From: Davidsoniella eucalypti
Lineage: Eukaryota > Ascomycota > Sordariomycetes > Microascales > Ceratocystidaceae
DNA length: 64,000 nucleotides
Assembly: GCA_004009845.1 (NCBI GenBank)
Contig: RMBW01000034.1
Location: 206,293-270,292 of the forward strand
Direction: 5' to 3'
Part shown: positions 22,344 through 33,887 of the stretch, piece by piece
How positions within the stretch are numbered: the first letter of the stretch is position 1
Layout: each line of letters opens with the position of its first letter
Program-made: the position numbers and the translations under genes
The notes under the pieces: model-generated
What the model was told of the DNA's origin: nothing
The model's input: the letters and a program-made list of their open reading frames with translations, nothing else
Database searches by the model: none

Positions 22344-25300
22344 TTAAGACGAGGCCGCTGGTTGACCCAAGACAGCAATGTGAGCATCATTGAAGAGAGG
22401 GATGATACCCGTCCATAATTGGAACTATGACATAACAAATTAGTAAATATATTCGTTTACATTGAAGTTGGCTTATGCTTGTTAGGGTGTGCTTTCTTAC
22501 CTGGAACCAGCCCTGGGAAACAAGAACTTCAAGGCCGTTGACGGTGACCCAGTTGTTCTTCGCATCGTCAGTCATCTGCATCAGTGGGGTCTGGAGCGGC
22601 TTATAGGCCATATCCAGAAGAACACGAGGGTAAGGAGACTCGTAGCGACCGTGGAGGAGAGTTGCCAAAACCGCCTCCATGTTAGCATCCATAGGACGAT
22701 CGGCGGGAATAGTGCCGACAATAGTCACGGGAGGGTTGCTAGACAGGGCTTCAGCCTCAGCAACTGACGACAGGAACCTCAAGTCGCAGTTCTTTCCAGC
22801 AAAAGTATCGGACAGGCCCTCCATGGACTTGGCGTTGCGGGCAACAACGTAGATTGGCGAGAAACCAAGGTCGTTGAGGGCGTAGATGGCAGCACGGCTA
22901 GTACCACCGGATCCGACGACGACACCAGGACGAGGGCTCTCAGCCAATGGACGCAGCTTTTCGACACCGGCCTCCTTAAGGGTGTAGACGATACCCTGCC
23001 AATCAGTGTTGTCGCCGAGCAAGCTGACACTTCCATCAGCCGATGTGACGGGAATGACAGTGTTGACGGCGCCAATAGCCTTAGCAGCATCGGAAACTTG
23101 ATCAAGAGCCTGCATGATATCCAGCTTCAGAGGGATAGTCACAGAGGCGCCACCAAAGCTGGGAGAGCGTATCAACTCCTTGATATCAGCAACAGACTCG
23201 GTCTCAAGATTGGAGTAGTGATGTGGCAGACCAGTGATCTGGAACAGCGAATTGTGAAGAGCAGGCGAGCGAGAAGCAGAGATGGGGCTACCAAAGAGGT
23301 AGAACTTCTTGGGCTCGATTTGTCCCAGAAGCGACAGCGCTCTGAGGATCTCAGCAGCAGATAGCTGGCCGGGGGCTGCCTTAATGGGCATGGCCTCGTG
23401 GGCTACAGGAGTGAGGAATCCGTTGAGGATACGGCTCAGCTTGCCGTGGGCGCCCATGTTTAGAGCGATCATGGGCGTGTCCCGAGCTGCCAACATACGT
23501 GCCTTGAAAGCCGCCAGCTGGAAGTTGTCCTCCAAGGACTTGGCCACGCCTACCAGCTTGATGATATCACCGTACTGGAGCGCCTTGTTGTAGAAAGGAA
23601 TCCAGGAGCCGTTCTTCCACGAAAGCGTGCCGTTAGGATCGTGGTGCGAAGCAATGATACGCGAGCGACCCTTGGCTTCGGTGATAGTGTTGAGGATCTC
23701 GGTTGGCATTGTCATCTCCAGGTCGATGTACTCGGCACCGATGCGGATAGCCAGCGTGTAGAGTTCGAGCGCCTTCTCAAGGTCGTTGTCGGGGAACTTG
23801 CCGCCCTGCGAAACAGTGCGAAGAGTGAAGACAATGGGCAAAGGCGAGATGGAGCGTAGTAGCGAGACCTGGTGGGCAACAGACTCACGGTGCAGGTCGG
23901 CGAGAAGATCGACTCTGAGTTCGATGGCGTCAGCACCCACAACGACCTTGGGGATCATGTCGGCCACAGCAGCAACATCGGGGAAGGTCAAGGACACGAA
24001 GAAGCTCTGGTTGACGCGGCGGATACGCTCAAGGTGGTGCTCTTGGTTGAAGAGGGCAGTGATGAAGGCCCGGAAGTCTGGCGGGGGCGCCGAGTGCGAG
24101 ACGTCGTTCTCGTTCAAGTGAGGGCTCATGTAGGCGTGGGTGCTGCATTCGCGGTACCAAGGCTTACGGCGCAGGTAGACCTCGCGGATGTTCTGGCCGA
24201 AGGACGGACGGGTCGCGTCGGCGTTGAGGTACGAGATCAGACGCTCGATGTTGCGGTGGACCAAGATGACATGGCCGCCGCTCTTTTGGTAGTCGTTGAG
24301 GAGCTTGCGAGCTATGGCATCTTCGACAATACCGCCACCGCACGAGAAGACATAGCCGGTCCGCATGTTGACAGTGACGTTCTTGAGCAGGGCCAGTTCG
24401 GCCTCACGGAAACCCTCCCATCCTGCGCTGCCGTTGATCATCTCCCGGATAGTCTGGCCGGAGCGACGCTCTAGCTCACGGTCCAGATCGATAAAGGTCA
24501 TGTTGAGGAGCGTGGCAGCCCAGTTTCCAGCAGTGGACTTGCCGGCACCACGCATGCCAACGAGGAAGACGGAGCGTTGGCCAGATCCAGAGCTGCCGTC
24601 CTTGTTCTCCTGTGACTTCTTGCCCTCGCCACCAGAGGCAGATGAGCCGTGGTCGGGATGGACGTCAGCGCCGTCAAGCGAGCCACCAAACACGGTCGAT
24701 AGGACATCCCACCAACCGGGCCAAGTCTTGCCAGTGCACTCGCGCTCGAGAATCAGCACGGGCTTGGGCGCCACAAGCGACAGCACGCTGAAGCTCATGG
24801 CCACACGGTGGTCGTCGTAACAGTAGACGCTAGTCTCGGGGGTCTTGATCTCGCTCAAAGGACGGCCAATGACCTGGATGCCGTCGTCCATCTCAACGCA
24901 CGTCACACCAAACTTGACCAGTTGAGTGCGCATAGCGCCGATGCGGTCACACTCCTTGACACGCTGGTTGGCGATACCGGTGATGGTCGTAGTACCGTTG
25001 GCAACAGCGCCAAGGACAGAAGCCGTCAGGAAGGCATCAGTCATGGGCTCCATGTCAACATGGGGGATGGCCTTGAGCGAGCCGATAGGTGGGCCAGTGA
25101 CGGTTGTCGAGGTCGCAGTCTGTTCGACAGTGCAGCCCATGGGCTTCAGGACCTCCATGGCAAAGCGAGCATCGCCCTGCAGAGAGCTGAAGCCGATGTT
25201 GGGAATAGTGCACGTGGTGCCAGTGATGGCGGCGACGGCCAGAGGGTAAGTAGCAGAGCTGGCGTCGCTCTCGATGACGTATTCGGCCGGGTTAGTGTAG

Positions 25301-27231
25301 ACACCCTTGGGGATGTGGTAGGTATTCTCGTCTGTAGTAGAGCGCTCGACATTAATGCCGAAGGACTTCATCATGGCAATAGTCATGTTGATGTACAGCT
25401 GCGAGATGGGCTTGCCGCCAACGAGACGCAGGGTTACGGGCTCCTTGGCATAGGGGGCAGCCATCAGAATCGAGGAGACATACTGAGACGAAATGGTAGC
25501 AGCAAGCTCGATGACACCACCGGCAAAACCACCGGCTGCGTCAATCTGCAGAGGCAGACTTAGGTTGGAGCCGAGATACTTGATTTCCAGGCCGTTGGAA
25601 CGCAGGGCGTCAACCAGAGGGCCGATGGGGCGCTGCTGCATACGGGCATTGCCGGTTAGAACCGTAGAGGTGGTCTGCTCAGCAGGCTTGCATAGGGCAA
25701 CAACGGTCGTCAAGAAGCGTGACGCAGTACCGGCGTTTCCGAGGTACAGAGGCTCGCTGCAGGCATTCAGCTTGCCGCCCTTGCCATTGATAACTAGGAC
25801 TTCTCCTGCCTCCTCCCAGGAGTAGGTAGCACCGCCCAGCTTGGACAGGGCAGTCAGCATGAACTCGACATCGTCAGAGTGCAGTAGGTTGGTGATACGG
25901 CACGAGCCGGTACCGAGAGCAGCGAGAACCAGCGCGCGGTTGGAGACACTCTTGGAGCCTGGAGGAGCCACAGTCACGTTGAGATCCTTGGATATACCTG
26001 GGGCCGAGATGACGGCAGGAGACAGCACTACACGGATAGCGCTATCTTTGACGGTGGTAGCCTTGTCCTCGTATGTTTGCCCGATGGCCTTGAGAAGGAC
26101 GATCTTCTTGTCCTTGCCAACATTCTTCTTGTCGACGGCCATCTTCTCCAGCAGAATATCGACCGGGCACTTCTTGCCAGCTGTACGCTTCACGACACGC
26201 TTGTCGGCAGTAGATATGGGCAGATCGTAGCTGGCGATGCACTTGGAGAGACGAGCAACAGCGCCGGGACTGAGGATGCCGAGATAACGTGAGAGCTCGG
26301 CCTCTTTGACCATACCAATGGCAACAGCCTCTCCGTGAAGAAGCTGTGGGGTCAAGAGAGCCTCGATGGCGTGGCCGATAGAATGGCCAAAGTTCAGAAG
26401 GTTGCGCAAGCCAGACTCCTTCTCGTCGCTAGAGACGACGTGGGCCTTGATACGGGCAGATCCCAGCACAATGCGCTTCAGAATGGGCAGAATCGTAGTC
26501 AGGCGGTTACGGGAGCCATCTGTTGAGGGCTTGGTCTTGACAGCCTTGAGGATAGCGGGAGCATTCTGCTCGAGAGTAGAGAACTCGGCCTCGTCCCAGA
26601 TCGCAGCAGTCTTGACTACCTCCGCCATGCCGTTGATGAACTCGCGCTCAGGTAGCGTCTCTAGGAAGTGCAGGTCGATGAAGACGCGCTTGGGTTGCCA
26701 GAAGGAGCCGATGAGGTTCTTGCCGGTAGGCGTATCAATAGCAGTCTTGCCGCCGATAGACGAATCGACCATGGCCAGCAGGGTCGTCGGAACCTGCACG
26801 AAGCTCACGCCGCGCATAAAGGTAGCAGCCACATAACCAATCATATCGCCGATAACACCGCCGCCCAGTGCGATGATGACGGTATCGCGGGTGCATTGCT
26901 GCTCGAGCATCCAGTCCTCGATCTCTGCCTTGGTCTCGCGAGACTTGGAGACCTCGCCGGGTGGGATGGCGTATGTAAGCAGCCGGGGCGCCTCGGCTCC
27001 GGCTCCGGCCTTTGCCTGGTTAGCCACAGCCAGCTTCTCGAAGGCGGCCTTGAAAGGCGGCACGTAGGTATCGTAGAGGTTCGTGTCGGTGATCAGAAGG
27101 TAGGTTGAGCTGGGAATGTTGTTGAGAAGCTCTTGCGGCACGAAGCTGAGCCATAGGCCGCTCTCAATGATGATGTTGTCCTCGCCTAGGATGGGAACCC
27201 GTGTAGGGTTCAGGATCTGCGAGTCGCTCAT
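22344..27231 (-). CDS. ARO1: Pentafunctional AROM polypeptide
   Basis: Exons 22501-27231 and 22344-22424 with a 76 bp intron encode 1603 residues, the usual family length. One polypeptide performs steps 2-6 of the shikimate pathway in the cytosol. Domains in order: 3-dehydroquinate synthase (about 1-385), EPSP synthase (about 410-850, VAPPGSKSVSNRA and LGNAGTASRF), shikimate kinase (P-loop GMRGAGKST near 892), type I 3-dehydroquinase (ASHHDPNG, with the Schiff-base lysine in IIKLVG near 1225), and shikimate dehydrogenase (from about 1300, FGSPISASRSPALHNS). The second exon supplies the C-terminus FQLWTGIIPLFNDAHIAVLG; ignoring the intron would give a wrong tail. The ATG at 27231 is the only one near the domain start. 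TGACTC cores lie upstream. Confidence 0.97.
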
Positions 27232-27455
27232 GACGGGCTGGGCTGCTTTTATTTTTGTCGGCTGTGGCGAGGGAAGAACAAGGGCAGAAGAAAGAAGAGA
27301 GGGAAAGAGACGATAGATATTACAAAGAAAAGAAAGATAGCCGCGAAATCGAGATGCCTGCAAATGACGTCGTAGCTGGCAATGCCGTGATGTTTGCTAT
27401 TATAGATTCGAAAAAATACGCTTAAATAGGAACAAAGCGCTGTGAAATTGACGAA

Positions 27456-27461
27456 TGACTC
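27456..27461. promoter_or_regulatory. TGACTC core, candidate CPC1/Gcn4 site upstream of ARO1
   Basis: TGACTC lies about 225 bp upstream of the ARO1 start. A second copy (GAGTCA on the plus strand) is at 27645-27650, about 415 bp upstream. The position suits cross-pathway control of amino-acid biosynthesis. Confidence 0.35.
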
Positions 27462-27890
27462 CCGGCAGAAAATCTTAGCTGGAAGACGTGATTGGAAGAT
27501 GGCGATGGAAATATGCTAAGAAAAAGTTAGTAAGAAGAGGAAAGAAAAAAAAGGTAAATAATGGGATGCCGACAGACTAATGATAGGAACGATTTATCCG
27601 CGGTTTCCTCACTTGAAGAAGGCAAACTAGCAGCGGCTGAAACAGAGTCAGTCAAGTTGACCAAAAGACAAAAGATAAGAAGCCAAAAGACAAGAAGCCC
27701 CCAGTGTTGTCTTGATATCCTTCGACAATGAAGGTAAATATAAAATATAATGCGTTTTGTGTTGCAGAACTCTTCAGATAAAACCAAAACAAGGGCACAT
27801 CATATACAATATATGTATCGTTCTATCGGAAATCAACGAAAGACTCACAAAACAAGCAGAAAGCTCGGCCCTCGTTGCATCAAAAAAGCA

Positions 27891-27950
27891 CGCTTGATTT
27901 TCCAAATGAACCGAACGCTTGATCTTCCAAATGAACCGGACGCTTGATCT
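27891..27950. repeat. Tandem repeat, 25 bp unit, about 2.4 copies
   Basis: Units start at 27891, 27916 and 27941 with cgcttgat; copies one and two differ at two positions. Intergenic, upstream of ARO1. Confidence 0.85.
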
Positions 27951-29329
27951 GACTAACAACTTTCAATATCAATGTTTTAAGCCTAGGGAAATTTGTACGT
28001 TAAGAGTCATCCATGGTCCGGCTCTTATCGCCTCCCCCAAAATCCAAAAAGCTTCTCGCACCAACTTTTTTTTTTTCAAGACTAGCATGTTGTGCTATTG
28101 GCTAATCTAGCGCAAGGCTCATCCACAAGTGAGTGTGTAATCTAGCATTCTTAGTATATATCCTTTCTAATTGGACCTAGTTAGCTCACTGCCCTTTTGT
28201 CTACCGACTTCGGCCCGAACTGGTAGCTGCTTCGACAACCGCAAGTTCTCGCCTTCATGACAAATATGTATATAAAACGCTACTTATCGGATTAAGCCGC
28301 TGAAACCACAACCAAATAAGGATAGCCATACACAGATATAACGTATCCCATTCTATTTACGAGATCTCACACTTCTGCAATGTTCATATATTGTCATGTT
28401 TTTTTCTCTTCGATTCATGTCCAACACATCTACCATACAATCTTACCTCAATTAGGTGTTGAATTTGTGACGCATTATATCCTTGAAACGCTACATAGGA
28501 TCAATGAGTTCAAGAGAAGGAATTATCCTTGAAACTACTGCTGAACCTCACCAGACGAAGGGGTAGAGTGAGTAATCAATCCTTGTCGCTGATCAAAAGC
28601 GGATTTCAATCTAAATATTCCCCCATTTACAACCATGTCGCTTCTAGCGTCTATTTAGTCGCGTATGCTTCCCGCGCGGATCTACGAAGATAGGGTTATC
28701 CCGAAACACTAGGGTTATAACTAATAGCGAATTTACTCTTTTTTCTCTCAAGAAGGTGTAGTATAGAATACTCAGGATCGCTCCATGTTTACAGTAGGAG
28801 CTTGCAGGTGGTTTAGGGAACAGGCACGGGCAAAATTTAAAGATTATCATGAGAGCTTCGACATGAAAATGCCACGATGGAATGTCACGGGTGTGGCAAA
28901 GACAAGGAAAGTGGACTTGTCGCAAAAGGCTGAAGTCTTGGGGCAGAGTGTTCACTAAAAACTACGCATGACTATGAAAGGCAGAAGAACACTGGCAAAA
29001 AAGGCATAAAAATAAGCACAGACGCTGCAGAGAGAGCAGGGCTGAGGATCATGGAAATATCTCTTCTTTTTCCTTTTGTTTTTTATTAGTATTTATATTG
29101 GTTTTTCTTTTCTTTTCTTTTTGCTTTAAAAGGAGACGTAGGTGTTGCTACTGTAAAAGGGATGGATGCCAGACTAGTCTGAGCAGTCCCGGATACTAGG
29201 AACATAGAAAATTGGAGTTGAAAAGGAACTCTTAGATAAATCTCTACAGCAGTATAGAATACATATGGTGGTAAGCACGACTGCTTGCTTCATTATTCTG
29301 TTGAAGAATATGGCTTCGATTGGCTGCTA

Positions 29330-29700
29330 CGACAACCTGCAACTATAACAGTGACGTTGTCGGCTCGCTCGTTATCTCTAACCTTGCCGTTTTTAGTACT
29401 GTGTAACATGCAACGCAGGTTATCCCCAATGCCACGAGAACCATTAATACGCTCCGAGTTCTCTTCACAGTGTCACAGTACTCTAGTGAGGGCCTGTGTA
29501 GCCGTGCAACTCACATCTATCCAGTAACTAGCTTGACGTTGTATAATCTTGAGACGCCAAATATAGTCGCGTCAACCAAGGAGCTGACTCGCTGTTCGGT
29601 CCATCTAGTCCTTGGTATACTATGCTGTCTATCTACTAGATATCGTCATCTGGAAGCTATTACCGGCTGCTATAAAGCTATCTACAAATAGAGCCTTTAC
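29330..29700 (+). mobile_element. Possible eroded LINE reverse-transcriptase trace
   Basis: The stretch at about 29425-29470 resembles 53280-53345 of the clearer LINE remnant at base level (shared agagaaccat-like and cgctccgag-like segments). One frame reads NATRTINTLRVLF, like the AKxTTNALRALSG part of that element. Further on, TLYNLETPNIVASTKEL is reminiscent of the RT thumb region. It is full of frame changes and the resemblance is weak. Confidence 0.22.
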
Positions 29701-30189
29701 AGCTTCCTCAAGTGGACTTGCTAAAAGGCATTCCCATCCAGAATTGTGGCGTGTGATATGTATACATGTGACGTGCTAACTATTTTCGGCAACGCACCAT
29801 GGTAATTCTAACAGACAGCCCGCATTGTTCTTATGGTTGTGTCTATATTGTATCTTACATCTATGTGGACTAACTGCTCTCTTTAGCTTAGTCCTTTTCA
29901 CTTTCTTTGCACCGCCTCCTTGCAAATAGCTTGTTCGCTTCTATGTATTTAGATCAACTACGATCTAGAGCATGGTTCTACTTTTGTGTTTCGTCACATT
30001 TTGAGAGACTATCCTTTCTGTCTTCCTATAGCTTCAAGCATCTCCAAGCTGTGCCCTCAGACATCTTCTACTCAGCTACTAAGAAGCCATGGATCGGGCG
30101 CTTGTTGATTGAACAAAGGTCGACGGCGGTCTCCCAAGCCTAACCGCCACCGGAGCGGAGCGCCCCAAGACTCGCTATGAAGTCCAAAG

Positions 30190-30290
30190 CTCAATTGAAA
30201 AGCTGGCTATTGGAAGTGTCCAGAAGAGGCTCGAACCCATGTTTGAAAATTGCCGACAGCAGCACAGTCTTAACCAGACTCGCCTAAAGT
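30190..30290 (-). other. tRNA-like stretch with Pol III A-box- and B-box-like motifs
   Basis: On the minus strand TAGGCGAGTCTGG followed by TTAAG (A-box/D-arm-like, 30274-30286) precedes GGTTCGAGCCT (10 of 11 to the B-box consensus, 30227-30237). A TTTT run lies at 30198-30201. The acceptor and T stems do not pair properly, so this is not a functional tRNA. It may be a tRNA pseudogene or a tRNA-derived SINE fragment. Confidence 0.3.
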
Positions 30291-31866
30291 TACACCACAA
30301 ATAGAGGTGGCATTGGCACTCATTCCGAGCGTGCAGGAAACAATGGTACGGACCACATCAAGATTTGCACTCGACCATACCGAAAAAAAACAAGGAATTG
30401 ACGAACAAGGAGCGAGAAGACATGCTGAAGTTCGACGTTGCCATCATTCCATCATACGACATTAGACAAGAGCCTGGCGAGACATTGTAAGATTCCCAAC
30501 ATTGTTTTCAACTCCTTCTCCTTCAATCGGGACTGGAAGATAGGGCATTTATCGTTTCTTTTCTTCAACGAAGCCTGGAATTGCGTTGGCAGCGATAATG
30601 GCGGATGATAGACCTACGTTAGAAAAAGTGTTTAATGTCGTAAAAATATGTCGGTAGTCGAAGTGGCTTTGCTGTTCTAGTCAGACCCCTCCTAAGATTA
30701 TCGTGTAACGTTCAGACTATTACTTAAAATGCCTATATATTGCCCCAATGTCTCTACTCCTTGAAATCTTCTCTTCCCGCTTCAAACAATCCCGCTATTT
30801 TTGCCTAATTTCCATATCAATCATAGCTTCTTGTGCTTGTCAGATAGCATCTCTATTTCCAAAATATTTTGCCCTTCTTTCCTCATTTTAGCTTGCGTAC
30901 TAAAGGCGGCTATGAAGTGTATTTGTTTTCTTAACAAGTCGTAGTCGTCACCATGATATTTTCCCTTAGGTGAGCTGTAATTTGCAATCGGCAATCTCTG
31001 TCCAGACACAGTATCACGACTTAGGGAGATAGATGTATGCTTGTATGTGATTAGATAATATTATATCGTGAATGATGGCTGTGACTTAACCAATAAATGT
31101 GGTATAGCTGTGGCACACGTTGCATGTTCATTTTACATAAGTCACGGAAGAAACAAAAAAAAGAGATAGTTAGAAAGTCATCAAGATATTTGTATATCAT
31201 TACTATGTATTTTTTAGTAAAAAAAATTGAAACCGGTATTCATGATTATACCGGTAGTTTAGTGGATATATCTCATGTGATCTATCCAAGATGGTTGAAT
31301 AGTAAGTAAGAAAGCTCTGTATGGGTTGGATATCATAATAAGACCTGCGATTCCTCGTAGAGGAATAGGGAGACGAAGATAAATGACAAAAAATAAAAAA
31401 AAAAAAATAAAGAAAACAAGAAACAATGCTTCTGGCACCCTAGCCGATTCAAGGGGGCGTAATTTTGACAGTAGATGAGGTGGAAAGAAAGATGTGTATA
31501 AATAGAGAAACACTGAATAGATTTCACGAGACAAATGGCTGTAGATCAAGACATTATGCTGATAGCCCCAAAAAAAATAAAAAAATAAAAAATAATAGGA
31601 AAATGATGTTATGCGGCGAAGTGAAGCGTTAAGGGTAAAAGACCAAGTCAATTCGTAGAGAAGTGCTTGCATGGGGAGAGAAGATCCAGCCTCTCGTAGG
31701 CACCGCGTTGTTTTAGTTCTTTTGATTTTCTTCGATCTCTTTCGCTAGAAAATGCGGAGTAGAGAAGCCGAAGTAAGAGTAGATGTCCCGATGGGTGAGG
31801 AATAAACAACAGTAAAAGAATTGTATATATGTTGGAACAAAAGTCCAGCAAACCCGAAAGGGCGGC

Positions 31867-33369
31867 TTACATGATCACAGCACTGATGACAACCACAATG
31901 GCAGAGAACATGGACGTGCCTAGAGGAGCAGACATGAAGCAGCTCAAGCTCTTCTTGTCACTGGCGTGTGATGTGCTAGATCCGGTGCTGTTAGACACTT
32001 GGCCACCCTGGACAACGCCGGCCGTGGCCTGCACGGGATCTGACACGGCCGTGGCACCGGGAACCGTCGCGTTGTTACCGGGGATCTCCTGAATGTTGCT
32101 CGTAGTCACGTTGAACTTGGTTTGAGCAAGAGATATCTCATTGCGGTCCAGGTTGTACACGAGGTAAGCAGAGCGAAGGAAGGTATCACCCAGAACAACT
32201 GTAGATTGGCCGGCAGGGGCGATGCCAAATAGGCAAGCCTTTTCGCCGTTGTTGAAAGTGACATCATTGCCATCAGTGTCAGTGACAGCTAACACCATTT
32301 CGTTCATAGGCACGTTGATAGTGGGCTCGGAGAAAGTAAAGTTGAAGCTAAGATCGGTTTCATTAGCCAGAGTGCAGGCAACGAAAGCGACCTGTTCGCT
32401 GCTGCTGTAATAGGCATCGACCTTGTTGTAGATTGTGTCGACAATGTCGTCTGGTAGGTAAGTCAAACTGCTTCCAGAATCTAATAGAACAGCTTGAGCT
32501 AGGTTGTCACCAAGGGTGTCGCTGCCTATGCTAACTCCGGTCATGGTAATCAGGAACTCGGAGTACAGGCCGTTGTACTGGCTCTGAACAGGGACAGTGT
32601 ATAGGCTTCCAGTGTACTTGTCTGAGTCGACACCACCGAAGAGAACATTGCCAGTGCTAGCGTCTAGGTCGTTGAGGTACAGACTGTAAGACTGGGATGA
32701 AATCAAGCCAGAGTCGACCATTTTTTGTGGCAAGTTAGCGTATGGTTTGAGACCAGCACGACCAACTTGGACCTCATTGAGTGGGTAACCGATACCCAGA
32801 ATGGCCTGGCCAGAAGAACTTGTGTAACCAACACCGAACTGGAAGCTTTCGACTGTTGAGCCACCGATGCTGAAAGTATCACTGACAAAATCACCAGAGG
32901 CACCGGAGCCATCGACATAGGAGATATTGAAGTAGGAGCCGATGTAGCTGTATGTTGAGGATGCGTTGGGGTTGTAAGTTCCGGACTGGGCGCATGGGTC
33001 GCCTGAGGACTGGCAGAGGGTTGAGCCATTGAAGTTAATCCATAGATCAGAAGAGCCGGTATCTAGGTGCATGCGAATGGATTGTGCCGGGGTTCCAACA
33101 GTGCCGTTGGCAAAGTAAAGAGTTTCCTATCCAAGTGTTAGAGAGATAAACAATCAAGACTACTAAGATACTGAAGTGAGACATACAAGATTTTCAACAG
33201 TAGCTTCGATACTACGACGACGGACACGGTCCCGTTTTGCTGGGTTGCTGACATGTGAGCGTTGAGTATCGAGACTGACAACACGAGGTTGAGACTGAAC
33301 GCTTGAGCGAATGGAAGATGCTGCTGAAGCTCCTAGAATGGAAGCGGAGAGTAGTGTATGAATCAACAT
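31867..33369 (-). CDS. Yapsin-like GPI-anchored aspartyl protease
   Basis: Exons 33187-33369 and 31867-33126 with a 60 bp intron encode 480 residues. This is a secreted pepsin-family (A1) protease. A signal peptide (MLIHTLLSASILGASAAS) is followed by a propeptide rich in basic sites (NPAKRDRVRRRS), where Kex2-type processing is likely. Catalytic motifs are DTGSSDLW (Asp83) and LDSGSSLTYLP (Asp277), both intact. A Thr/Ser/Ala-rich stretch and a C-terminal hydrophobic tail (SAIVVVISAVIM) after a polar spacer indicate a GPI anchor. The product therefore probably sits in the plasma membrane or wall, as yeast yapsins do. I cannot say which yapsin it corresponds to. The nearest genes are unrelated. 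Confidence 0.93.
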
Positions 33370-33865
33370 GGTGAAGGCTTGTTGTGTGCATGTGTGTCCA
33401 AGAGTCGAAGAAAATGCAGCGAGGATAAGATATAATAACTAGGCGTTCAGTAAATAATAGATATATAAATATGACAGGTTGGGTGAAGAATAGCGTAGAG
33501 ATTCGAAGGCGTCGATGAGTCCGGTTTGGTATTAGTGGCGGTTAGGATTGTGTAAGTTGCCAAGCTTGGATCGAGTAGCGTAGCTAGACTGATGACCAAT
33601 CAAGAGAACAGCAATAGAGAACGGATAGAACAAAAGAAGAAAGGACGAAGAAAATATATAAGAAAAAATGTGAAGAATAAGAAGCGAAGAAAGCAGCCTG
33701 AGCCTGGGCGCTATAGATTAAAAAAGATTTATCAAAACAAAGACATGTAGTCGAAAGAAAGATACCACAGAATAGAAGAGAAAAAATAAGCAATAAAATC
33801 AAGTGGCGTGGAAGGGACTCGTAATGCGAAGTACGATGACGAGTGCACTAAGCAAGCAGCTGAGC

Positions 33866-33887
33866 AAAAAAAAAAAAAAAAAAAAAA
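33866..33887. repeat. Homopolymer of 22 A
   Basis: Uninterrupted A run upstream of the yapsin-like gene. Confidence 0.9.

Larger units (their letters stand above)
27232..31866. other. 4.6 kb without a supported gene; traces of repeats
   Basis: Begins with the ARO1 promoter and leader. Then come a 25 bp tandem repeat (27891-27950), GGGTTAT motifs near 28690, a possible LINE trace (29330-29700), a GC-rich inverted repeat GGCGGT/ACCGCC (30125-30148) and a tRNA-like stretch (30190-30290). No intact open frame looks like a gene. Confidence 0.45.

Noticed and set aside
23872..25563. Long plus-strand open frames (about 200 and 250 codons) inside ARO1
   Set aside because: They are antisense to the conserved AROM coding sequence, and their composition is the shadow of its codon use. 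No family motifs.
27232..27363. 44-codon in-frame upstream extension of ARO1
   Set aside because: It has no ATG, and AROM proteins start close to the PTRVPILG segment, so the start at 27231 was kept.
31829..32092. Plus-strand 87-codon frame at the 3' end of the yapsin-like gene
   Set aside because: Antisense shadow of the Ser/Thr-rich tail; no independent support.
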